Below are positions 1 to 6,279 of a stretch of 9,114 nucleotides of DNA, one piece after another. This stretch comes from JAMCRM01 sp041685075 (lineage in GTDB: Bacteria > Acidobacteriota > Terriglobia > Bryobacterales > Bryobacteraceae), in the NCBI GenBank assembly GCA_041685075.1, contig JAWLGN010000220.1, positions 1 to 9,114 on the forward strand, in the 5' to 3' direction. The first letter of the stretch is position 1. Every line of letters starts with the position of its first letter. Both the position numbers and the translations under genes were made by a program. The notes beneath the pieces are model-generated. The model was not told the DNA's origin. It worked only from the letters and a program-made list of their open reading frames with translations, and did no database searches.

Positions 1-2
1 AC

Positions 3-56
3 GGCTTTCGCAACTTCAACAACTACCGATTACGCGTTAGGATTATGTGTTCTTGA
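3..56 (+). CDS. ISL3-family-like transposase, C-terminal end only
   Basis: Reading from base 3 gives GFRNFNNYRLRVRIMCS followed by TGA at 54-56. The GFRNF-x-NYRLRV pattern is characteristic of the extreme C-terminus of DDE transposases of the ISL3 (IS204/IS1001/IS1096/IS1165) family. There it follows the last catalytic glutamate and the family protein usually ends within tens of residues. Only about 17 residues are present, the catalytic triad is out of view, and whether the full gene is intact cannot be judged. The stop lies 43 bp before the presumed IS terminus, a normal spacing. The coding frame continues to the left of the window. Confidence 0.6.
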   Translation, partial: GFRNFNNYRLRVRIMCS

Positions 57-77
57 GGTGGTCGGGCATGGGGTCTG

Positions 78-99
78 CCCCCATTAATGGCGTAGAGCC
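78..99. repeat. Terminal inverted repeat (right) of the IS
   Basis: The outer end, read on the minus strand, starts GGCTCTACGCC. The repeat contains the perfect 10-bp palindrome CCATTAATGG (81-90). Its inner side overlaps a small hairpin: ATGGGG (68-73) and CCCCAT (79-84) around a 5-nt loop, just downstream of the transposase stop. That hairpin might limit read-through, though it lacks a T-tract. The left partner repeat lies outside the window. Confidence 0.5.
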
Positions 100-191
100 T
101 TCTGACCCTGATTCTGCTGCCGGTAACCTATCGCGCCCTGGAGAGCCGCGGCCGGGCGCACTCCGGCGAACTCAAGACTGTCAGTGGATAG
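100..191 (+). pseudogene. 3' remnant of an RND-family efflux transporter gene, cut by the IS
   Basis: Immediately after the IS terminus the frame starting at 102 is open to a TAG at 189-191 and encodes LTLILLPVTYRALESRGR followed by a short polar tail. A hydrophobic LTL-x-x-LPV-x-Y-x-x-LE segment then charged residues matches the last transmembrane helix (TM12) and C-terminus of RND inner-membrane pumps of the CzcA/AcrB type, where LTL-(V/F)-LP-(V/A)-LY is common. No start codon is present and the upstream part is replaced by the IS, so this piece is not an independent gene. The 5' portion should lie left of the IS. The match covers only about 29 residues, so the family call is moderate. It ends 11 bp before the 3' end of the convergent tRNA. 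Confidence 0.5.
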
Positions 192-202
192 ACCTCGGCT
201 GG

Positions 203-279
203 TGGTGGGCGGTATAGGACTCGAACCTATGGCCTCGTGCGTGTGAAGCACGCGCTCTAACCAACTGAGCTAACCGCCC
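203..279 (-). tRNA. tRNA-Val (anticodon CAC), CCA encoded
   Basis: On the minus strand the full cloverleaf can be drawn. The acceptor stem GGGCGGT/ACCGCCC is seven perfect pairs. The D arm is GCTC/GAGC with loop AGTTGGTTA, the anticodon stem CGTGC/GCACG with loop TTCACAC, and the T arm ATAGG/CCTAT with loop TTCGAGT. Anticodon positions 34-36 are CAC, reading the valine codon GUG, a heavily used codon in GC-rich genomes. The discriminator base is A, as expected for tRNA-Val, and the 3' CCA is encoded (complement of 203-205). There is no intron and no mismatch in the stems. It stands alone, with no other tRNA in the window. Confidence 0.95.
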
Positions 280-291
280 GGAAACGTTTCT

Positions 292-300
292 ATCTTAGCA
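292..300 (-). promoter_or_regulatory. Candidate extended -10 promoter of tRNA-Val
   Basis: On the minus strand TGCTAAGAT gives a TAAGAT -10 hexamer (292-297) with the TG of an extended -10 one base upstream. It lies 12 bp before the mature tRNA 5' end, leaving a leader of only a few nucleotides. I find no TTGACA-like -35 at 15-18 bp, so the extended -10 would have to compensate. The perfect palindrome GAAACGTTTC (281-290) sits between the hexamer and the tRNA. Confidence 0.4.
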
Positions 301-445
301 GACGCACAGGCGTTGTGGCGAGAACTACATTCCCGCGGAACTCGTCAGGGATCTCCCATCCGCCGGAGGGCCGTCTGTACCGGCACACACACACCAGGGC
401 ACGCCCAGCCGCAGTATTAACACACTCCTCGCGGGGTTGCTGGAG

Positions 446-451
446 TATACT
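446..451 (+). promoter_or_regulatory. Candidate -10 element (TATACT) of the receptor gene
   Basis: TATACT is the best -10-like hexamer in the otherwise GC-rich stretch upstream of the receptor gene. It would place transcription start near 458, giving a leader of about 50 nt. A TTAACA at 417-422 resembles a -35 but the 23-bp spacer is too long, so this may be a -35-poor or activator-dependent promoter. The rest of 301-445 holds a short (CA)5 run at 384-393 and no recognisable gene. Confidence 0.3.
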
Positions 452-466
452 TCCGCCCAAGGAACC

Positions 467-491
467 GCGCGTCCGCTCTGACCGGATGCGC
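467..491 (+). promoter_or_regulatory. Leader hairpin upstream of the receptor start codon
   Basis: GCGCGTCCG (467-475) and CGGATGCGC (483-491) form a nine-pair stem with a single G-U wobble and a 7-nt loop (CTCTGAC). The stem closes 6 bp before the G-rich ribosome binding site and starts about 9 nt after the predicted transcription start. It could stabilise the mRNA 5' end or influence translation. No riboswitch family is recognised. High GC content makes chance stems more likely, so functional relevance is unproven. Confidence 0.4.
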
Positions 492-497
492 CCACTC

Positions 498-504
498 GGG
501 GGGA
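498..504 (+). promoter_or_regulatory. G-rich Shine-Dalgarno-like site deciding the receptor start
   Basis: GGGGGGA lies 6 nt before the ATG at 511 but directly abuts the alternative in-frame ATG at 505 (1-nt gap). The spacing favours initiation at 511. Both starts give a usable signal peptide, so the mature protein is the same. Confidence 0.5.
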
Positions 505-510
505 ATGAGA

Positions 511-3500
511 ATGCAACTCCGCCGCATCGTCCTGGCGGTGCTGGTCGGGCTGTCGCTTGCCTGGCCGGTACACGCACAAACCACATCGACATCCATCGTC
601 GGCAGCGTCACGGACCCGTCCGGCGCCGTAGTGTCCGGGGCCGTTGTCACGGCGTCGAACGTCAAAACGGGCATCCAAACCCGAACCGTCACCACGGCTT
701 CCGGAGACTACACCATCCCGCTGCTGGACGTAGGGGAGTACGAGTTGACGGCACAGGCGCCGGGCTTCCGGGTGGAACGGCGCCAGGGTATCCGGCTGCA
801 AATCAACGACAAGCTCCGCGTCGATTTCGAGTTGCAGGTGGGATCCCAGACCGAAACCGTTTCGGTCACCGCTGAGGCCGCCACGCTGCGCACCGATGAA
901 GCCTCCACGGGCGGCATCGTCGAGCAGCGCCGGCTGGCCGAACTTCCCATGAACGGGCGCAACGTCGGCAACTTCGCGGTGCTCAATCCGGGCGTATCGT
1001 TCGGTTCCCGCCACGGGTACGACGGCATGTCGGGCGGCGGCGGCGGCGTTCCCATCCCCGGGCAGGCCATCGCGCTGGTGGCCAACGGCCAGCGGGAAAC
1101 CAACCAGCACGCCACCCTGGACGGCGTCGTGGCCACCGAAGCGCGCGTCAACACGGTGCCGTTCTCGCCCTCCCCCGAGGCCATCGAAGAGGTGCGGGTG
1201 CTCACCGGCAGCTACTCCGCCGAATACGGCTTCAACTCCGGCGCGCAACTGGTGATGGTGATGCGCTCGGGAACCAACGAACTGCATGGCGCGGCCTACG
1301 AGTTTCTGCGCAACGACAAGCTGGACGCCGAAGGCTTCTTCCAGAACTATTTCACGCCTCCCGGGCAGCCGCGCGTGCCCAAGACCGCGCTGCGCCAGAA
1401 CCAGTTCGGCGCCGTGCTCGGCGGGCCGGTGTGGATTCCGAAGCTGTACAACGGCCGGAATCGCACCTTCTTCATGTTCAACTACGAGGGCCGGCGCCGC
1501 CGCGAGCCCGGGTCGATTTCCACCGCGCTGGTACCCACCGATGCCCTCCGCGGCGGCGACTTCAGCGCCCTGCTCGACCGCCGCAACGCCGCCGGCCAGC
1601 CGCTTCCCTCCATCACCATCGTCGACCCGCTCTCGGACCCGGCCTCGCCCGTGCCTTTCCCCGGAAACATCATCCCGCAGAACCGCATCGCCCCGGCGGC
1701 CTCCGCCCTGCTCGAGTTCTGGCCGCGCGCGCAGAACGATCTGCCCGATCCGCTTTCAGGCGTCAATTTCCGCAATCCCGGCACCAATTCCATCGACGAC
1801 GACCAGTACTTCGTCAAAATCGACCACTCCTTCGGCAACCGCGACAAGGTTTTCGGCCGGTACGCCACCAACATCCCTTCGTGGCTCAGCATCACGAACA
1901 ACCCGAACTTCAGTTACCTGGTGATGGCGCGCAACCACAACCTGGCCACCCAGTGGATTCACATCTTTTCTCCCGCGGTCATCAACGAAGCGCGCTTCGG
2001 CTGGACCGAGTCGCGCGACGACAGCTTCAACCCGCGCGCCAATACAGGCTTCTCGCTCGAACAGATCGGCATCACCGGCTTCAACGTGCTGACCGATAAC
2101 AACCGGCCCCTGAACGACCGCGAAGCCGGCATCCCCAGCATGAACGTCTCGGGCTTCCTCGGGCTGGCGGAACGCGACGGCGGCAACGGGTTCGACGACA
2201 ACCAGCTCTACCAGTTCAACGACAATATTTCGATCATCCGCGGCGCCCACACCTTCAAAACGGGCTTCGATTTCCGCCGCGTGTCGCTCTTCCGCGGGGC
2301 AGCCAACGTGCCGCGCGGCGCCTTCGATTTCAGCGGCAACGTGGCCCGCAACGCCTTTGCCGCCTTCCTGCTCGGCGTGCCCACCAGCACGCAATCGCCG
2401 GAAGGTCTTCCCCTCACCGACGTGCGCCAGAACCGCTTCGCCCTCTACGCCCAGGACGACTGGAAGCTGGCCCGCAACCTCACCCTGAACATCGGACTGC
2501 GCTGGGAGTACAACAGCCCCGCCACGGACGTCCGCGGCCTGTGGCGCAGCGCCGAGTGGCGCAATGGGCTGGACGCTCCGCCGGAGTTCGTGCCCGCGGA
2601 GATCCGCACGGTCTACCAGTTTTATGAGGCTTCGAAAAAGCAGTTCATGCCGCGCGTTGGAGTGGCGTACCGGATCGGCGCCGGTTGGGTGGTCCGCTCC
2701 GGCTTCGGCCTCTACTACAACGTGCACCAGTTGAACAACTACAGCATTCTGAACCTTAACCCGCCGCTATCGGGCAGCTCGCAGTTTTCCAACACGGTCA
2801 ACAACGGAGTGCTGGTGCCGGGGTCCACGGTTTTCAGCTTCACCAGCCCCTTCGGCGCGGTGAACCCGGCCTCGCCCACCAGCGCCAACGTGCTGAACCG
2901 CGATAATTTCCAGCCCTACGTCGCCCAATGGAGCTTCGACGTGCAGCGGCGGCTGCCTTGGAGCACCACCCTGACCGTGGGATACGTGGGCAGCAAGACC
3001 AGCCACCTGGATAACAGCGTGGAGATCAACAACCCCGATCCGTTCATCCCCGCGGGAGCGCAGGACACGGTGCAGTCGCGGCGCCCCTTTCCGTTCATCA
3101 TCGACAACGGCATCCAGCGGCCGCTGACCCGCACCCGGTTCCTCGACAGCGGCGGCAACTCCTGGTACGAGGGGCTGGAAGTGAGCGCGCGGAAAGAGTT
3201 CTCCCACGGGCTCGTATTCACCCTGGCCTACACCTACTCCAAAACCCTGATGGAAGGCTACGGCCGTAACGAAGGTGACGGCATCAACTCCAACACCTAT
3301 CAGAATCCCCGCAACCGCGCGGCGGAGAAAGGCCGGGTGGGGTTCGACGCGCGCCAGCGGGCGGTGATGAGCTTCGTCTACGAAGTGCCCGCTCCCGAGG
3401 CGCTCTCCAGGGGAGTTGCCGGAACCATCTTCTCCGGGTGGCAGACCAACGGCGTGGTGACGCTGCGCACCGGCCTGCCGTTCACCGTCACCCAGGGAAA

Positions 3501-3960
3501 TCTCATCAATACCGCCAACAGCCCTGTGCGGCCCGACCGCGTAGCCGGCGGCACCGTCGAGAACCGCACCCTGCAGCAGTGGTTCAATCCCGACGCGTTC
3601 CGTATTGTCAGTTGCGCCAACAGCGCCATCCCGGAGGCCTGTCACTACGGCAATTCGGGCATGGGAATCCTGGAGGGGCCGGGATTCAAGAACGTGGATT
3701 TCTCGGCCTTCAAGAACTTCCAGCTCACCGAACGCGCCAGGATCCAGTTCCGCGCCGAGTTCTTCAACCTCTTCAACACCCCGCAGTTCAGCCTGCCCGG
3801 CCGCGGCCTGAACACCAACGCCGGATACCAGCCGGTGAGAGATGCCGCGGGAGGGGTTACCTGGCCCTCGCAGGCCAACATCGCCAACGGGCCCGGAGCG
3901 ATCACCAGCCTGATCGCCCCCATGCGCAACATCCAGTTCGGATTGAAGGTGCTGTGGTAA
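511..3960 (+). CDS. Oar-like TonB-dependent outer-membrane receptor with carboxypeptidase-regulatory-like N-domain
   Basis: This 1149-residue protein is predicted to be an outer-membrane beta-barrel that imports a ligand using TonB/ExbBD energy; the ligand cannot be inferred. Residues 1-22 are a signal peptide (basic start, hydrophobic core, cleavage after PVHA). Residues about 27-108 form the beta-sandwich CarboxypepD_reg-like domain (VxGSVTDPSGAVVSGAVVT, then SGDYTIPLLDVGEYEL). ETVSVTAEA at 115-123 resembles a TonB box. ELPMNGRN (144-151) opens the plug, and the barrel fills the rest. It ends QFGLKVLW, with a terminal aromatic residue as expected for barrel insertion. Length and order match the large Oar-like receptors abundant in Acidobacteriota. 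Only two cysteines occur (1035 and 1044), probably a loop disulfide. The start at 511 is preferred over 505 because of Shine-Dalgarno spacing. It converges with the propeller protein gene, 3 bp between stops. Confidence 0.93.
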   Translation: MQLRRIVLAVLVGLSLAWPVHAQTTSTSIVGSVTDPSGAVVSGAVVTASNVKTGIQTRTVTTASGDYTIPLLDVGEYELTAQAPGFRVERRQGIRLQINDKLRVDFELQVGSQTETVSVTAEAATLRTDEASTGGIVEQRRLAELPMNGRNVGNFAVLNPGVSFGSRHGYDGMSGGGGGVPIPGQAIALVANGQRETNQHATLDGVVATEARVNTVPFSPSPEAIEEVRVLTGSYSAEYGFNSGAQLVMVMRSGTNELHGAAYEFLRNDKLDAEGFFQNYFTPPGQPRVPKTALRQNQFGAVLGGPVWIPKLYNGRNRTFFMFNYEGRRRREPGSISTALVPTDALRGGDFSALLDRRNAAGQPLPSITIVDPLSDPASPVPFPGNIIPQNRIAPAASALLEFWPRAQNDLPDPLSGVNFRNPGTNSIDDDQYFVKIDHSFGNRDKVFGRYATNIPSWLSITNNPNFSYLVMARNHNLATQWIHIFSPAVINEARFGWTESRDDSFNPRANTGFSLEQIGITGFNVLTDNNRPLNDREAGIPSMNVSGFLGLAERDGGNGFDDNQLYQFNDNISIIRGAHTFKTGFDFRRVSLFRGAANVPRGAFDFSGNVARNAFAAFLLGVPTSTQSPEGLPLTDVRQNRFALYAQDDWKLARNLTLNIGLRWEYNSPATDVRGLWRSAEWRNGLDAPPEFVPAEIRTVYQFYEASKKQFMPRVGVAYRIGAGWVVRSGFGLYYNVHQLNNYSILNLNPPLSGSSQFSNTVNNGVLVPGSTVFSFTSPFGAVNPASPTSANVLNRDNFQPYVAQWSFDVQRRLPWSTTLTVGYVGSKTSHLDNSVEINNPDPFIPAGAQDTVQSRRPFPFIIDNGIQRPLTRTRFLDSGGNSWYEGLEVSARKEFSHGLVFTLAYTYSKTLMEGYGRNEGDGINSNTYQNPRNRAAEKGRVGFDARQRAVMSFVYEVPAPEALSRGVAGTIFSGWQTNGVVTLRTGLPFTVTQGNLINTANSPVRPDRVAGGTVENRTLQQWFNPDAFRIVSCANSAIPEACHYGNSGMGILEGPGFKNVDFSAFKNFQLTERARIQFRAEFFNLFNTPQFSLPGRGLNTNAGYQPVRDAAGGVTWPSQANIANGPGAITSLIAPMRNIQFGLKVLW

Positions 3961-3963
3961 GGC

Positions 3964-6180
3964 CTACCTGGCCAGGTTCTCGTAGATCAGCACGCGCGGG
4001 TGGCTCCAGCCGATGGAGATGATATCCAGGTCGCCGTCGCCGTCGATGTCCACCAGTTGCGAGCCGTCGTGGTGCTCGTCGCCGGTGTGGACCACGTGCG
4101 TCTTCCAGGACTTGCCCTTCCCCAGGTTCTCGAAGACGAGGGTTCGGGCGGTGGCCGGGTCCTTGTAGTTGTGCTCCCCGATGACGACGTCCGGGTCGCC
4201 GTCGCCGTCCACATCGCCGGCGTCCATGCTCATGGGGCCGACGGGATTGCCGATGATGTGCTCGGTCCAGGCGCCGGTGGCTGAGGCGCCCTGTTCGTAC
4301 CAGGCCAGCTTGCCGGGCACGTTGATGGCTTCATAGCCCACGATGGCGTCCAGCCGGCCGTCGCCATTGATGTCCGCCAGGCGGTTGCGGTCTGGGTCGC
4401 CGGGGCTGTCGCTCAGGGTATGAAGAGTCCAGCCCTCGGCGGTATTGCGAAGCCACCTGGTGCCGAGCAGCAGGTCGATACGGCCGTCGCGGTCGATGTC
4501 GCCCGCGCTCAGGTCTTCGTCCTGCGAGATTTTCGAGATCGTGGTCCACTCCCAGGTGGGACCGGGGGTCAGCAGTTGTACGCCGAAGCCGGCTTTGTGC
4601 CAGGAGAGCGCCACTTGAACGGGCCCTTCGGGGTTGAACCGCGCCAGCGCCACGCCCTGAAGGAAATCGCCCGCGGCCTTGGCCACAGGCACCACGGTGA
4701 ACTTGCCACCCTGGTTCTTCGCCAGGTAGAAATCGGCGTTGGCCTTGGCCGCTTCGCCGGCGGTGCCGAGCACGTCGGGCAAACCGTCGCCGTCGAAGTC
4801 GGCGACCGCGGCCATGTTCTTCAGCTCGCCCCCGATCATGGCGCGCTCCCACTGGCCGCCTGCCTGGCCGGGGTTGCGATACCACCAGCCGCCCACTACG
4901 AGGTCGGGCCGGCCGTCGTTGTCGATGTCGCCCGGCTGGATGTAGATGGCGCGATACGGCTTGTTCTCATCAATCACGTGCCGCCTCCAGCGGTTGAGCG
5001 CCAGCGGCCGCGGCTTACTGCCCTGGTTGAAGTAGACGTCCAGCCGCGGGGTGTTGTGGCGGAAGGGCTTGCCCAGGATGTCCAGGCGGCCGTCGCCATC
5101 CAGGTCGCCCAGCCGGCCCTCGTGAATGCCCTGCCCGCGGTTCACCAGTTGCACCCGGAAGTTGCCCTTGCCATTGCCGTAGAGCACCCAGACGCGCGCG
5201 TTGGGGTTCTGCGGCGGTTTGCTCTTGGGGCCCCACTGTCCCATTTCGCCGACGAACAGGTCCAGGTTGCCGTCGCCGTCCACGTCGCCGGCCTGCATGC
5301 TGTGGCCGTGGTCGACGTCTTCGGGCAGCAGGTCGCGGCCCACCCAGGCGTTGCCCCGCCATTGATACATCCGCAGCTTCAGCACGTTGTCGCCGGGACC
5401 GAAGACCACCTCGGGGCGGCCGCCCTTGATGAAGTCTCCGGCCACCACGCGGGAGAAGCGGTAGTTATCGTCGATGACGTGGGCCTCGAACTTCAGATTG
5501 CCGAGGTTGCGGTACCAGCGGCCGCCGCCGGCGATGTCGACTCTGCCGTCGCCATCGATGTCCATGGCGGCTAAGCCTTCGTGCTCCACATCGCCCTCGT
5601 AGGAGTAGATCTCGGTGGCGGGCCACTCCCCGGCGTTCTTCACGTCGGCGGGAATCTTGAACACCACCAGCTTCCTGGCGCGCTGGTTCCAGGAGATCAG
5701 CTCCTGGCGGCCGTCGCCATCCAGGTCGGCAAAGACCTGGTCGTGATGCTTCCGCTCGCCGGAGTTCTTGATGTGTCGGCGCACCCAATTGACGTTGGGA
5801 TCGTAGTTGGGATAGGGGTTCTCCCACCACCAGATCTCATTGCTGCCGGCGTCTCCGGCAAAGACGATGTCCTGGTCGCCGTCGCCGTCGATATCGTAGA
5901 AAGCGCCGCCGGCCTCGACGCGGAACATCCCGCTCTCGACGATATAGCGCTGCCAGCCGTTGCCCGCGCGGCGGTACCAGACAACCGCGGGCCCCTGGTT
6001 GCGCGAGCCGATCAGGAAATCGGAGATGCCGTCCTTATCCACGTCCAGGATGAGTGAGGCGGTAGGCTCCGGGCCCACGGCCGGAACCGGAATGAGACCG
6101 TCAGCGCTGGAGATGTGCCGCCAGTTGACTTCGGCTGCAACCAGCAGCGGGAGAGCGAGGAGCAGGGCAAATTTTTTCAT
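3964..6180 (-). CDS. Secreted VCBS/FG-GAP repeat protein, 14 propeller blades (probably two seven-bladed rings)
   Basis: This 738-residue exported protein has a Sec-type signal peptide (MKKFALLLALPLLVAA, cleavage about residue 16). The rest is built from FG-GAP/VCBS blades marked by calcium-loop motifs D-x-D-G-D-G-x-x-D. Motifs start near residues 46, 96, 152, 207, 249 (degenerate, DFIKGG), 299, 359, 418, 461, 514 (degenerate, RFNPEG), 561, 603, 656 and 711: fourteen units about 50 residues apart. Most blades close with a W(Y/F)-x-N turn and a W-x-x-H-x-I strand. No enzymatic domain is seen; such proteins usually bind partners or polymers outside the cytoplasm. The ATG at 6180 is preferred to a GTG at 6198, which would prepend six residues to the signal peptide and lies almost at the predicted transcription start. 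No clear Shine-Dalgarno is present. It lies downstream of the methyltransferase gene with its own candidate promoter between. The biological role is unknown. Confidence 0.9.
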   Translation of the reverse strand: MKKFALLLALPLLVAAEVNWRHISSADGLIPVPAVGPEPTASLILDVDKDGISDFLIGSRNQGPAVVWYRRAGNGWQRYIVESGMFRVEAGGAFYDIDGDGDQDIVFAGDAGSNEIWWWENPYPNYDPNVNWVRRHIKNSGERKHHDQVFADLDGDGRQELISWNQRARKLVVFKIPADVKNAGEWPATEIYSYEGDVEHEGLAAMDIDGDGRVDIAGGGRWYRNLGNLKFEAHVIDDNYRFSRVVAGDFIKGGRPEVVFGPGDNVLKLRMYQWRGNAWVGRDLLPEDVDHGHSMQAGDVDGDGNLDLFVGEMGQWGPKSKPPQNPNARVWVLYGNGKGNFRVQLVNRGQGIHEGRLGDLDGDGRLDILGKPFRHNTPRLDVYFNQGSKPRPLALNRWRRHVIDENKPYRAIYIQPGDIDNDGRPDLVVGGWWYRNPGQAGGQWERAMIGGELKNMAAVADFDGDGLPDVLGTAGEAAKANADFYLAKNQGGKFTVVPVAKAAGDFLQGVALARFNPEGPVQVALSWHKAGFGVQLLTPGPTWEWTTISKISQDEDLSAGDIDRDGRIDLLLGTRWLRNTAEGWTLHTLSDSPGDPDRNRLADINGDGRLDAIVGYEAINVPGKLAWYEQGASATGAWTEHIIGNPVGPMSMDAGDVDGDGDPDVVIGEHNYKDPATARTLVFENLGKGKSWKTHVVHTGDEHHDGSQLVDIDGDGDLDIISIGWSHPRVLIYENLAR
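3966..3977. other. 12-bp perfect palindrome at the convergent gene junction
   Basis: ACCTGGCCAGGT is self-complementary. It lies within the last codons of the minus-strand gene, beginning inside its stop codon and six bases after the receptor stop. GGTA/TACC (3956-3959 and 3965-3968) flanks the junction as a second small dyad. There is no T-tract on either strand, so it is not a convincing intrinsic terminator, and no other terminator-like structure fits in the 3-bp gap. Confidence 0.25.
4020..6050 (-). repeat. Fourteen-fold coding repeat (calcium-loop propeller blades)
   Basis: Fourteen divergent copies of a roughly 150-bp coding unit, each centred on codons for D-x-(D/N)-x-D-G-x-x-(D/E). 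On the plus strand they show up as recurring GTCGCCGTCGCCGTC-like tracts. Twelve copies keep the acidic ligands and two (fifth and tenth) have lost them. The copies are not identical at the DNA level, so this is an old protein repeat rather than a recent tandem duplication. Confidence 0.85.
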
Positions 6181-6206
6181 ATCGGCACCGAGAAGCACAA
6201 CTAAAA

Positions 6207-6234
6207 CGTATATGTCTTGATGTGATATGTCAAG
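6207..6234 (-). promoter_or_regulatory. Candidate promoter with overlapping dyad for the repeat-protein gene
   Basis: On the minus strand a consensus TTGACA (6228-6233) precedes TATACG (6207-6212) by 15 bp, slightly shorter than the ideal 17. Transcription would start about 20 nt before the ATG at 6180. An imperfect 19-bp dyad with arms CTTGA/TCAAG (6216-6234) covers the -35 and spacer, as a repressor operator might. The region is markedly more AT-rich than its surroundings. The sequence between it and the methyltransferase stop (6235-6279) shows no clear terminator. Confidence 0.4.
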
Positions 6235-6279
6235 CAGCCGGGAAGCAGCGCTATCCAGCCGCGGCGAACACAGAAAGCA

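Larger units (their letters stand above)
1..99 (+). mobile_element. Right end of an ISL3-family-like insertion sequence (partial)
   Basis: The segment holds the last codons of a transposase reading rightward, its stop codon, and a short non-coding tail closing with an inverted-repeat-like terminus. Read inward from position 99 the end is GGCTCTACGCCATTAATGG, which begins with the GGCTCT typical of ISL3-family termini. The left end lies outside the window, so the matching inverted repeat cannot be seen. ISL3 elements usually duplicate 8 bp of target, so 100-107 (TTCTGACC) would be the right copy of the duplication. The sequence after 99 changes to an apparent RND pump tail, which supports placing the junction here. 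Family assignment rests on a short peptide and one terminus, so it is probable rather than certain. Confidence 0.6.

Noticed and set aside
203..279. tRNA gene as an attachment site of an integrated island
   Set aside because: No integrase, no duplicated tRNA 3' end and no phage-type genes are seen. The neighbouring mobile element is a DDE-type IS, which does not target tRNA genes in this way.
384..394. (CA)5 run as a possible phase-variable microsatellite
   Set aside because: Five dinucleotide units are short, and it is outside the likely promoter spacer. There is no evidence it affects expression.
325..1287. Long minus-strand open frame overlapping the receptor 5' end, and the plus-strand frame 315-875
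   Set aside because: Both are GC-rich shadow frames with His/Arg/Gly-biased products and no recognisable domain, overlapping a clear receptor gene.
1756..3645. Minus-strand frames of about 300 codons inside the receptor gene (1756-2727, 2767-3645)
   Set aside because: They are antisense to well-conserved receptor motifs, have no domain content, and are explained by third-position GC bias.
4420..5574. Long plus-strand open frame (384 codons) opposite the propeller gene
   Set aside because: Its protein is low-complexity (VAVAVDV repeats), the antisense image of the Asp-Gly codon repeats. The minus-strand product has a signal peptide and fourteen recognisable blades.
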